Shown here piece after piece: positions 1-6,913 of a stretch of DNA of 20,779 nt. The notes beneath the pieces were generated by a model. The model saw only the letters and a list, made by a program, of their open reading frames with translations. It was not told where the DNA came from and searched no databases. The stretch comes from Puniceicoccales bacterium. Lineage in GTDB: Bacteria; Verrucomicrobiota; Verrucomicrobiia; Opitutales; UBA953. A program made the translations under genes and the position numbers. Within the stretch, counting starts at the first letter, position 1; the number at the start of each line of letters is the position of its first letter. Where the stretch lies: contig JAITIB010000060.1 in assembly GCA_031279675.1 (NCBI GenBank), forward strand, positions 1 through 20,779. The letters run 5' to 3'.

Positions 1-165
1 ATGCGAAAGGCGGCATGCATTGTTCATGGCGCGGAAAATAATGCTTGCGTTATTCAGGCCGTTAAAATCAACTAAGCCCATTCAATCTATGATCATTGCC
101 TTACATAAAAACGCTCGCACAACGCCGGCCATCCGCGCCGAAATCGCGGCCAGCACGAATTCGAT
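1..165 (+). pseudogene. 5' fragment of an IS481-type transposase
   Basis: From the ATG at 89 the frame reads MIIALHKNARTTPAIRAEIA, which is the start of the helix-turn-helix region typical of IS481-type transposases, and then stops matching near 165. The whole stretch 1-165 is a near copy of 16615-16778, including about 75 bases upstream of the coding part, with one inserted base around 80. Nothing of the catalytic domain follows; the next gene starts at 239. It is a decayed insertion-sequence end cut by the window edge. Family assignment is from remembered consensus, not a search. Confidence 0.7.
1..165 (+). repeat. Direct repeat, copy 1 (second copy at 16615-16778)
   Basis: The first 75 bases are almost identical to 16615-16689; after that the copies keep clear similarity but differ by substitutions and a one-base insertion here. 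Both copies are in the same orientation. The shared part covers an untranslated or upstream segment plus the first codons of the IS481-type transposase, so this is the 5' end of the same insertion sequence in two places. Confidence 0.85.
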
Positions 166-238
166 CAACTCTGCCATCCTTGGACATCGAATTCAACGGG
201 TGCATCAGCGACCGGAATCTTAAAATGAGTTTGAAGAT

Positions 239-943
239 ATGAGAAATCGCATTGCTTGTGTTCTGTTTCTTTTCAGCTTCGTTTTCCTCGAAGGGTGCTT
301 TGTTTTTTTCAGAAATCCCGCGTTTGATTTTTTAATATTTAACTTCGATGATCAAGATTACAAGCTGCATTATAATCTTGGAAAAGATGTCCCCAAAATT
401 GTTCCAAAGAATTCATTTCTTTGGGGGAAATTCCGATTGAACATGGACAATGAGCCCGTTCTTGAGGAGACGAGTTTTTATAGAGATATTATCGGGGCCG
501 CTTATAGGCAGATTCCGGCGGAAAAGGAACGGCATATATTTCTTCCGGCAGCAAGATTCTCGTCCACGGAAAAGCAGTTTTTGCGAGAGAAACGCGGAGA
601 AAATAACGATGGATGGATTAAAACAAGATGTGCCATACTTGATTATGGGTATGGGAGTGGTTTTGGTTTTTGGAAGGGGTTGTTTTTTATCGAAGACGGG
701 CTACTTTATGCAGTTCCTATTGCGTTGGTGTTTGAAGATTATGGCATAGTTGTTGCCGAGTTTCGCTTTTGGGGATATATCGATGCCGGGAAAGAGGAAA
801 GATTGAAGAAAATCATAGAATTGAATAAAGAATTTCTAAAGAACAATCAGCCTGTCCTTAAATTGTTTCCGAGAGATGAAAAAAGCAGGGCATTCCCGTT
901 GCCTTTGCAAATCTCGGATTTTGACTTGAATTATCCCAAATAA
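239..943 (+). CDS. Hypothetical lipoprotein, AT-rich
   Basis: The 234-residue product starts MRNRIACVLFLFSFVFLEGC: two arginines, a hydrophobic core and a cysteine at residue 20, the layout of a lipoprotein signal peptide. The -2 glutamate in LEGC is not the usual lipobox residue, so lipidation is probable rather than certain. The mature part is rich in aromatic and charged residues (FDDQDYKLHY, GYGSGFGFWKGLFF) and has no domain I recognise. The start is supported by GAAG just upstream of the ATG. The gene is clearly more AT-rich than hisI and the genes beyond it, and it directly follows an IS481 fragment, so acquisition by transfer is likely. It stands alone. The frame and signal peptide look sound; the function is unknown. 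Confidence 0.75.
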   Translation: MRNRIACVLFLFSFVFLEGCFVFFRNPAFDFLIFNFDDQDYKLHYNLGKDVPKIVPKNSFLWGKFRLNMDNEPVLEETSFYRDIIGAAYRQIPAEKERHIFLPAARFSSTEKQFLREKRGENNDGWIKTRCAILDYGYGSGFGFWKGLFFIEDGLLYAVPIALVFEDYGIVVAEFRFWGYIDAGKEERLKKIIELNKEFLKNNQPVLKLFPRDEKSRAFPLPLQISDFDLNYPK

Positions 944-1180
944 AATAACTGTCAATCAATGCGGTGGGTAGTGTTTGGGGCATGGACACGGGGGCAATAC
1001 AGAGGGAACCAAGTTTGCAACACTCGGAAATGGTAATCCCGTTTCCGCTTTTGACGCGAAATGTGGTTGCAATCCATGGGGATTTTCCAAGACTTGCGCG
1101 CCAATGAAATCATGTCACCAACCCAGCTCGTCCTCAGTGTCGGATTCAATCCGCTCGTGGGCGCGCAAACCGGCAGTCAA
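944..1180. other. Intergenic stretch with a dispersed repeat
   Basis: No convincing gene is seen. At 1025-1047 a six-base stem (CGGAAA/TTTCCG) encloses eleven bases. At 1078-1118 the sequence around ATTTTCCAAGAC and GCCAATGAAATCA closely resembles 15074-15114. The hisI frame is open back to 1061, so part of this stretch could be coding if an upstream start were used, but that extra peptide does not look like the HisI family. Confidence 0.5.
1078..1118. repeat. Dispersed short repeat, copy 1
   Basis: The core ATTTTCCA-GAC followed by GCCAATGAAATCA is shared with 15074-15114 at about three quarters of positions, in the same orientation. Neither copy lies in a convincing gene. It could be a member of an interspersed intergenic family, or the remains of a mobile element; two copies are too few to decide. 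Confidence 0.5.
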
Positions 1181-1603
1181 ATGAGCGCCAGCGACAACAT
1201 GCTTGAGGAAGGCACCGGGCTTTCCCTCGACTACACGAAGCTGCGCAAGGTCGTCGCACAGTGCACCCAGGACGTCATTCCCGCGGTGGCGCAGGACATT
1301 GCGACGGGCGAGGTGCTCATCATCGGCTACGTGAACGCGCTTGCCTTGGCGACTGCGCAGCGCGAGCGCAAGGCCACCTTTTGGAGCACCTCGCGCAACG
1401 AGCTTTGGATCAAGGGCAAGACATCGGGCGATTTTCTCGCCCTCCACGAGATCCGCGTCAATTGCGAGCAAAATTCCATCCTTTACCGCGTTACCCTGGC
1501 CGGACAGGGCTCCTGCCACACCAAGGGTGCCGATGGCAAGGCCCGCCACGGCTGCTACTACCGCCGGATCAATTCCGACGGCAGGACGCTTGAGTTTGTG
1601 TAG
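1181..1603 (+). CDS. hisI: Phosphoribosyl-AMP cyclohydrolase
   Basis: HisI opens the purine ring of phosphoribosyl-AMP, the third step of histidine synthesis, in the cytoplasm. The 140-residue product carries the family pattern: FWSTSRNELWIKGKTSG (residues 68-83), NCEQNSILY (94-102) and CHT...CYYRR (112-129). Zinc-ligand cysteines are present at 95, 112 and 125. The usual DCDxD magnesium cluster reads NCEQN here, and the last two cysteines are separated by an insertion. There is no fused HisE domain, so phosphoribosyl-ATP pyrophosphatase must be encoded elsewhere. I chose the ATG at 1181 because homology begins soon after it; 1112 and 1199 are alternatives, and none has a good Shine-Dalgarno. 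The 3' end overlaps the end of the opposing permease gene by 35 bases. No other his gene is in the window. Confidence 0.92.
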   Translation: MSASDNMLEEGTGLSLDYTKLRKVVAQCTQDVIPAVAQDIATGEVLIIGYVNALALATAQRERKATFWSTSRNELWIKGKTSGDFLALHEIRVNCEQNSILYRVTLAGQGSCHTKGADGKARHGCYYRRINSDGRTLEFV

Positions 1604-2660
1604 GCGCCCGCCTTTCCCTTGCCCGTGGCGCCCGCGCCCTGTCCCGCAGCAGCCACAGGAAAAACGGGCCCCCGACGAGTGCCGAGACCACGCCCGTGCG
1701 CACCCCCCCTGCCAGCAATCCCACCCAGTCGCACGCCACCATGAAAATCGCCCCGCCGATGATCGAGTAGGGCACCAGCCGCCTGTGCTCCGCCCCCAGC
1801 AACAAGCGCAGCACGTGCGGCACCACCAGCCCCACGAACCCCACCGGGCCGGCCACCGCCGTTGCCATTGCCGTCAACACTGTGGAGAGCGCCACCAGAC
1901 GCCACCGCATTTGCCGCACATCCACGCCCAGGCTCAACGCCTCGCGTTCCCCAAGGCAAATCAAGTCCATGGCGCGTCCCAATGGCCACAACAGCACCAG
2001 CCCGAGGGCAATGGGGGCCGCCATGCACACATCCTCCCAATTCCTGTTTTCGAGCCCCCCCATCAGCCAGAACATCACCTGCGAACCGCGTTCCACGGAA
2101 AGGGTCATTTTTGAAAGTGCCAGGCTTGCCACCCCGCCCAGCAGCGCGTTGACGGCGATACCCGCCAGCAACAGCCTGTCCCCGCCGCCCGCGCGTCGCG
2201 CAAATCCCACGACCAGCGCCGTTGCCGTGAACGCGCCCATGATGGACGCCACCGGCACAACAAAAAGCGTGTGCGCGAAGTATTCCGGCAAAAACAGCCT
2301 CAAGCCCGCCTCCACCACCGCGTGCACGCCGGACGGCAACCCGAGGAAAACGATGGCGCCCGCGGACGCCCCCGCGCTCACGCCGAGCAAACCCGGGCTT
2401 GCCAGCGCGTTGCGAAAAAACGCCTGCATCACCACCCCGCTTGCCGCCAGCGCCGCCCCGCTCAAAAGCCCCACCAGCAAGCGTGGCAGGCGGATGCCCC
2501 AGAGCACATGCGCGCTGATCCCGTCCCCGCCCCGCAGGCCCTTCCAGACTTCCCCCGGCGAAAATTCGCCCGTGCCCACGAACAGGAAGCCGCACGCGAT
2601 GCCCGCGAACAACAACGCGGCGCAAACGGGGGGAAGGTGCCTTGGAAATTGCGCGAACAT
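1569..2660 (-). CDS. FecCD-family ABC transporter permease (iron-siderophore or cobalamin type)
   Basis: This is an inner-membrane permease subunit of the BtuC/FecCD type, which imports ferric siderophores, heme or B12 together with a binding protein and an ATPase. The 363-residue protein is almost entirely hydrophobic, with about nine or ten membrane spans. Family motifs are present: GIRLPRLLVGLLSGAALAASG and QAFFRNALASPGLLGVSAGA in the first third, then VGFVGLVVPHVLRLLLGAEHR and the C-terminal GVVSALVGGPFFLWLLR. The start at 2660 is preceded by CGGGAG; a longer frame reaches 2750 but would overlap dus. It lies 40 bases downstream of dus on the same strand, so co-transcription is likely. No ATPase or binding-protein gene is nearby, so the substrate cannot be told. 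The polar Arg-rich tail is encoded opposite the end of hisI. Confidence 0.88.
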   Translation of the reverse strand: MFAQFPRHLPPVCAALLFAGIACGFLFVGTGEFSPGEVWKGLRGGDGISAHVLWGIRLPRLLVGLLSGAALAASGVVMQAFFRNALASPGLLGVSAGASAGAIVFLGLPSGVHAVVEAGLRLFLPEYFAHTLFVVPVASIMGAFTATALVVGFARRAGGGDRLLLAGIAVNALLGGVASLALSKMTLSVERGSQVMFWLMGGLENRNWEDVCMAAPIALGLVLLWPLGRAMDLICLGEREALSLGVDVRQMRWRLVALSTVLTAMATAVAGPVGFVGLVVPHVLRLLLGAEHRRLVPYSIIGGAIFMVACDWVGLLAGGVRTGVVSALVGGPFFLWLLRDRARAPRARERRAPTQTQASCRRN

Positions 2661-2700
2661 CACCCGTGCAGGCTCCCGTTTTTGCACCGGCAATGCACGC

Positions 2701-3744
2701 CTATTCGCAATTCGGGCGGGCGCGCAGCCCCGGGTAGGGCTCGGGCGCATAGGGTTTGTCCGCGTTGCCGTCCCGGGTCAGGTGGGCGTCGCAAACGCGC
2801 AACAACCCGGCGAGGTCGCCCGCGCGGCGCATGGCGTGGAGGAACGCCCCCTGCGGGTCCACCTGCGTGCCGATGAAGTTCAGGTATTTCTTCATGTGGG
2901 CGGCCACGCGCACGGGGGACATCCCCGGTGGCGCGGTCAGCGTGCACAGCTCCGTGATGTAGTCGCGCACATCCCCGAGCAACGGTCGGAAGACCGTGGC
3001 CCCGGGCGTGGATTGTTCGCGGATCTGGCGGAAAATCCACGGGTTGCGCACAGCGTGCCGCCCGATCATGACGCCGGCGCACCCTGTTGCGGCGGCCACG
3101 CGCGCCACGCATTCCGGCGTTGTGATGTCCCCGTTCGCGATGAGCGGGCACCGCAGGGCGCGCGCCGCCCAGGCCAGCGCGTCGTAGTGCACGGGGCCGT
3201 GGTAACGCTCGCGCACGGTGCGCGCGTGCAGCGTCAGCAAGTCCACGGCGTGTTTGTTCACGAGTGCCACGAGGGAGGGCAGGGGACTCGCGTCGTCGAA
3301 CCCTATCCGCGCCTTCACCGTGAATTTTCCCGGCGGGACCACCTCGCGCAGCGAGCCCAACAGCGCATCCACATGAGCCAGGTCGCGAAGCAGTCCGCCG
3401 CCCACATGTTTGCGGCAGATTTTGGGCGCCGGGCAGCCCAGGTTCAAATCTATGCCCGCCACGCGGTGGCGGAGCAGCCGGGAGGCTGTGCGCACCATGG
3501 CCGGAATGTTCTCGCCGATGAGCTGCGCATAGACCGGGCGTCCCGTCCCGTTGTTGTCGAGCCGGGCGAGGAGTTCCGGCGCGGGCGTTGAGGTGGCGTG
3601 CACGCGGATGAACTCGGTGACAAACCAGTCCGGCGCCCCTTTTTGCGCGATGATGCGCATGAATTCCGGCGTGGTAACGTCCTGCATCGGGGCCAGTGCC
3701 GTCGCGGGGAGCGCGGGCGTCGGGGGCTTGTCCGTGGTGTTCAT
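2701..3744 (-). CDS. dus: tRNA-dihydrouridine synthase
   Basis: Dus enzymes reduce specific uridines in tRNA to dihydrouridine using FMN and NADPH. The 347-residue protein is a TIM barrel with the expected motifs in order: LAPMQDVT (residues 17-24), GIDLNLGCPAPKICRKHVGG with the catalytic cysteine at 104, TVKARIGF, LLTLHARTVRERYHGPVHYD, PLIANGDI, and GVMIGRHAVRNPWIF for flavin phosphate binding. The start at 3744 (MNTTDKPP) fits the family length; the frame stays open to 3888 but the extra part is basic and unlike the family. Which subclass (A, B or C) I cannot tell. It diverges from mcsA across 125 bases and precedes the FecCD permease by 40 bases. Confidence 0.93.
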   Translation of the reverse strand: MNTTDKPPTPALPATALAPMQDVTTPEFMRIIAQKGAPDWFVTEFIRVHATSTPAPELLARLDNNGTGRPVYAQLIGENIPAMVRTASRLLRHRVAGIDLNLGCPAPKICRKHVGGGLLRDLAHVDALLGSLREVVPPGKFTVKARIGFDDASPLPSLVALVNKHAVDLLTLHARTVRERYHGPVHYDALAWAARALRCPLIANGDITTPECVARVAAATGCAGVMIGRHAVRNPWIFRQIREQSTPGATVFRPLLGDVRDYITELCTLTAPPGMSPVRVAAHMKKYLNFIGTQVDPQGAFLHAMRRAGDLAGLLRVCDAHLTRDGNADKPYAPEPYPGLRARPNCE

Positions 3745-3869
3745 GCGTTGCGGGCGCGGAGCTTGGGCGCGTGTCGCGGGCGCGCAAGCCCGGTGTGTTT
3801 TTTTTGCATCATGTTTTCCTTTGCCAGCGCGCGGGTTTGAGGCAATGCTGGAGCCACCATTTTTTCTCC
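3745..3869. promoter_or_regulatory. Divergent intergenic region between dus and mcsA
   Basis: These 125 bases separate two divergent starts, so promoters for both directions must lie here or inside the flanking genes. It contains a run of eight T at about 3797 and another T run just before the mcsA start. I see no convincing -35/-10 pair. GGAG at 3850 is about 17 bases from the mcsA ATG, far for a ribosome binding site. Confidence 0.35.
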
Positions 3870-4397
3870 ATGAGCAAAGAAATTCCATGCGACTCGTGCG
3901 GGCAGCCCGCCACGGTTCATCTCACCAAGATCACTGACAACAAGGTCACGAAGGTGCATTTTTGTGAGAAATGTGCCGCCAAGAACGGGGTGGGCATGGA
4001 CGCGCTCCTGCCCATGGCGGAAGCGCTCTCCGCCATGGCCGAACCCGTTTCCGAGTCCGATGCGGAACCTCCCGGGAAGTCTGTCACGTGTCCCCGGTGC
4101 GGTCTCACGCTTGGCGAATTCCACAAGGGGCATCGCCTCGGGTGCGCCGCCTGTTACTCCGCCTTTGGCCAGGAGCTCGGCGCGCTCCTGCGGAAAATCC
4201 AGCCGGGACGCGCGCATTGCGGCAAAAAGCCCTCCGGCGCCACGCTCCGCATTGCCACGCACGAGAATCTTGAGGATGTGCGCAAGAACTTGCGCGCCGC
4301 GGTCGAAGCCGAGCGCTACGAGGATGCCGCGCGCCTGCGCGACCGTATCCGCCAGCTTGAGCAGGAGCTTTCCCTGATCACCGGCGGTGAAGCCTGA
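3870..4397 (+). CDS. mcsA: McsA-like protein: zinc-binding, UvrB/UvrC motif
   Basis: The 175-residue protein has two zinc-binding regions, CDSCG...FCEKC near the N-terminus (residues 7-38) and CPRCG...GCAACY in the middle, then a C-terminal UVR coiled-coil segment, LRAAVEAERYEDAARLRDRI. This is the architecture of McsA, the activator of the protein-arginine kinase McsB. Its frame ends only four bases before the ATG of the next gene, which is mcsB, so the pairing is secure. The ATG at 3870 was chosen because the zinc motif begins right after it; the frame extends further upstream without resemblance to the family. In Bacillus the pair works with CtsR and ClpC; neither is in this window. Confidence 0.9.
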   Translation: MSKEIPCDSCGQPATVHLTKITDNKVTKVHFCEKCAAKNGVGMDALLPMAEALSAMAEPVSESDAEPPGKSVTCPRCGLTLGEFHKGHRLGCAACYSAFGQELGALLRKIQPGRAHCGKKPSGATLRIATHENLEDVRKNLRAAVEAERYEDAARLRDRIRQLEQELSLITGGEA

Positions 4398-4401
4398 CGC
4401 C

Positions 4402-5619
4402 ATGCGCGCGCGACGCACTTTGCCCCCCGCCATGGAATTCCCACCCTTCATCTTTCCCGAAAGCGAACCCGGGGCCCACGGGCAGAATGCGCAGCCCATC
4501 GTGCTCAGCACCCGCATCCGCCTCGCGCGCAATCTTGCCGGGTGCCCCTTCCCCGCGAAGGCGCGCGCCCTCCAGCGCCGCCAGATACAAAAACGCTGTT
4601 TTGACGCCCTCGCAACGCTCCCGCGGATGCGCGACGGGCATTTCCTTGCCATGGACAGCATCGACAACCTGAACCGCACCCTTCTCGTCGAGCGCCACCT
4701 CATCAGCAAGGAGCTTGCCTCTGCCAAGACCGGAGCCGTCGCCATCAGCCACGACCAGACCTGCTCCGTCATGGTCAACGAGGAAGACCACCTGCGCATC
4801 CAGGTCATGCGCGGCGGCTTCCAGCTCCTGCGCGCATGGCGCACCGCCACCCATGTGGACACCGCCCTCGAACGCACCCTTGCGATGGCTTACACCGGGC
4901 GCCTCGGCTACCTTACCGCCTGCCCCACCAATGTCGGCACCGGCCTGCGCGCCTCCGCCATGCTGCACCTGCCGGGGCTCGTTTTTGACGGCGAGATGCA
5001 GCGCGTCATCCGCGCCGTCAACCAGGACGGGCTCGTCGTGCGCGGCTGGCACGGCGAAGGCTCCGAGAGCACCGGCTGCATCTTCCAAGTCTCCAACCAG
5101 CACACGCTCGGCAGTCCCGAGCAGGCCATTCTTGAGCATCTCGTCTTCTGGCTCCGCCACATCATCGAGCACGAGCAGCACGCCCGTTACCGCCTCCTGC
5201 GCCAGAACGCCCCGCGGCTCGTGGACCGCATCATGCGCAGCTACGGCACCCTCACGCTCGCCCACCTCCTCAAGACCGGCGAAGCCATGGACGCCCTCTC
5301 CTGCATGCGCCTCGCTTGCGACCTTGGGATGCTCCCCCTCGAGACCCGCGCCCTTGTGGACAGGCTCACGCTCCGTTGCCAGCCCGCGCACATTCAGGCA
5401 ATCGTCAAGGAAAAGCTCAACCCTGCCGAGCGCACCTTCATCCGCGCCCGCCTCTTCCGCGAAGCCTTTGCCAACACCCCTCCACCCGACCTCGCCTTTG
5501 CCCGCAAGCTGTTTTCGCCATCTCCAGCCCCCGAACGTTCCCTCCGGAGGCGCCGCCGCAACAAGCCCAATCCCACTCCCAATCCTCCCGAAACGGACGC
5601 ACCCCAGCCCGAAATTTGA
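4402..5619 (+). CDS. mcsB: Protein arginine kinase McsB (guanido phosphotransferase family)
   Basis: McsB phosphorylates arginine residues of proteins with ATP; in Firmicutes this marks them for ClpCP. Counted from the ATG at 4402, the protein has 405 residues and shows the kinase signatures in order: VLSTRIRLARN (34-44), the nucleotide and acidic motif VNEEDHLRIQ (125-134), and CPTNVGTGLRAS (174-185) with the hallmark cysteine. WHGEGSESTGCIFQVSNQHTLG follows. RTFIRARLFRE near the C-terminus corresponds to the region that senses phosphoarginine. An Arg/Pro-rich tail of about 40 residues is extra compared with Bacillus McsB. GTG 4387 (overlapping the mcsA stop) and ATG 4432 are alternative starts; 4432 gives the length closest to Bacillus. 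Translational coupling with mcsA is likely. Confidence 0.92.
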   Translation: MRARRTLPPAMEFPPFIFPESEPGAHGQNAQPIVLSTRIRLARNLAGCPFPAKARALQRRQIQKRCFDALATLPRMRDGHFLAMDSIDNLNRTLLVERHLISKELASAKTGAVAISHDQTCSVMVNEEDHLRIQVMRGGFQLLRAWRTATHVDTALERTLAMAYTGRLGYLTACPTNVGTGLRASAMLHLPGLVFDGEMQRVIRAVNQDGLVVRGWHGEGSESTGCIFQVSNQHTLGSPEQAILEHLVFWLRHIIEHEQHARYRLLRQNAPRLVDRIMRSYGTLTLAHLLKTGEAMDALSCMRLACDLGMLPLETRALVDRLTLRCQPAHIQAIVKEKLNPAERTFIRARLFREAFANTPPPDLAFARKLFSPSPAPERSLRRRRRNKPNPTPNPPETDAPQPEI

Positions 5620-5668
5620 AAATCACCCTTGACTAATACCAACAACAAAACCAGACAACCGAATCCTC

Positions 5669-6773
5669 ATGAAAGTAATACCAGCAACCATGCTCAATAA
5701 AACCACCCTCGCAACCGCGGCGGCAGTGGCCTTTGCCATTGCCCCCCCCCCCCCCCCTACAAGGGGCAACATTATTCACTGTTGGGGGCCTGCCCTATGA
5801 ATTCCAGTTAGTGGATGCCCCCGGTGGCGTCGCCAATGCTGCGGATCCTGACTACAGCATCGCATATCTTCCAGTGGGCAGTGTTGGTTATGATTATTCC
5901 ATTGGCACGTATGAGGTGACCGTTGCGCAATATCTCGCATTTCTAAACGATGTGGCCACGAAAGATACAAACGGATTTTTTTGGACGTCTAAACTGGAAA
6001 CTCTCAACGGGATGACGAGAACACCCACAGGAGGCGGGGATTACTCTTATGGAGTAACGCAGACCAGCAGTCTAAGCAAACCTGTGTTCGGCGTAACATT
6101 TTGGAATACAGTGCGCTTTTGTAACTGGCTAACGAACACAAATTTGGGGTTATCATATTCAGGTGAAGACATTACCGAGTATGGTGCGTATTTTTTGAAT
6201 TACAGACCCTCAACCTCAAATAGTGCTGACTTGACGCGTGACCTTTCTTCATTGTCAGCAGACCATGCTGGAGAATTTGCTGTGGTATTGCCGAACAGCG
6301 ATGAGTGGCACAAGGCCGCATTTTACGATCCTACCAAGGACGGGATTGGTGGTTACTGGGACTATGCTACGAAACATAATTCATACACTGTGCTCAATAC
6401 CACTGCGGCTGATGGCGTGCACTATGTCGGATATCAGCAAGGGACGCCGGCTGATGTAGGCTCTTATGTAAATGCAACTTCATTTTACGGTGCGTATGAC
6501 ATGACTGGAAATGCTCAGGAGTGGATCGAAGCTCTGGCAGATAGCTCTGACCTCCGTCTTATGCGTGGCGGCGCGTATAATAGTTATGGTGCGAATCGTC
6601 TCAAACGTGATTTCTATACGATGGCAGGGGCGAATGAAACGCCCGACGACACAGGTTTTCGGATTGCACTTGTGGAGATTCCGCAGGCTGTGCCTGAGCC
6701 AGGGACGTATGCGTTGTTTGGCGGTCTTGGCGCGCTTGCCTTGGCTGTCGCCGCCCGGAGGCGGAAAAAATAG
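5669..6773 (+). CDS. SUMF1/FGE-like PEP-CTERM protein, frame broken at a poly-C tract
   Basis: From 5733 the frame encodes a formylglycine-generating-enzyme-like domain: DYSIGTYEVTVAQYLAFLN, KPVFGVTFWNTVRFCNWL, VVLPNSDEWHKAAFYDP, AYDMTGNAQEWIEAL, LMRGGAYNSYG and DDTGFRIALVE. It ends with a PEP-CTERM signal, VPEPGTYALFGGLGALAL, then ARRRKK. The only in-frame start there is a TTG inside the signal sequence. A good signal peptide (MLNKTTLATAAAVAFAIA) begins at ATG 5690, or 5669 seven codons earlier, in another frame; the frames would join if the run of 16 C at 5742-5757 had 15. The paired active-site cysteines of true FGE are absent, so this is probably a structural or binding member of the family. 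It would be exported, sorted by exosortase and surface-anchored. It is less GC-rich than its neighbours. No Shine-Dalgarno is evident. Confidence 0.82.
5742..5757 (+). repeat. Homopolymer of 16 C inside a signal-peptide region
   Basis: Sixteen consecutive C follow the codons for AFAIA and precede LQGATLFTV. Tracts of this length are prone to slipped-strand change during replication and are also difficult for some sequencing methods. Gain or loss of single bases would switch the downstream PEP-CTERM protein in and out of frame with its signal peptide; 15 C is in frame, 16 is not. Confidence 0.9.
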
Positions 6774-6803
6774 GCGCGCGGTTATCGGGGGATAATCGCA
6801 TCG

Positions 6804-6855
6804 CAAGCCCAAGACCGACCGGCGGAATCCGGGGTCTTGGGCTTGAATGTTTTTT
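6804..6855 (+). terminator. Rho-independent terminator after the PEP-CTERM gene
   Basis: CAAGCCCAAGACC (6804-6816) pairs perfectly with GGTCTTGGGCTTG (6833-6845). Inside, CCGG at 6819-6822 and 6829-6832 can extend the stem past a two-base bulge. A run of six T lies at 6850-6855. It sits 30 bases after the stop at 6773 and before lpxK, which therefore needs its own promoter. Confidence 0.88.
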
Positions 6856-6913
6856 GGAGTGGGCGGGCTTTCTTGTTGATAAGCGTCGCGTTTCCTTGTT
6901 TGCGCATGGGGAC

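Noticed and set aside
3435..3460. GGTTCAAATCT resembling a tRNA T-arm
   Set aside because: It lies within the conserved dus coding sequence and no acceptor or anticodon arms can be built around it.
1882..3591. Plus-strand open frame of 569 codons opposite the permease and dus genes
   Set aside because: It is the antisense of two well-recognised genes in GC-rich DNA, has a low-complexity composition and no domain.
3741..5391. Long minus-strand open frames opposite mcsA and mcsB
   Set aside because: They mirror conserved coding sequence on the plus strand and have no recognisable motifs.
5629..5657. TTGACT as the -35 of a promoter for the PEP-CTERM gene
   Set aside because: No acceptable -10 hexamer lies 16 to 18 bases downstream.
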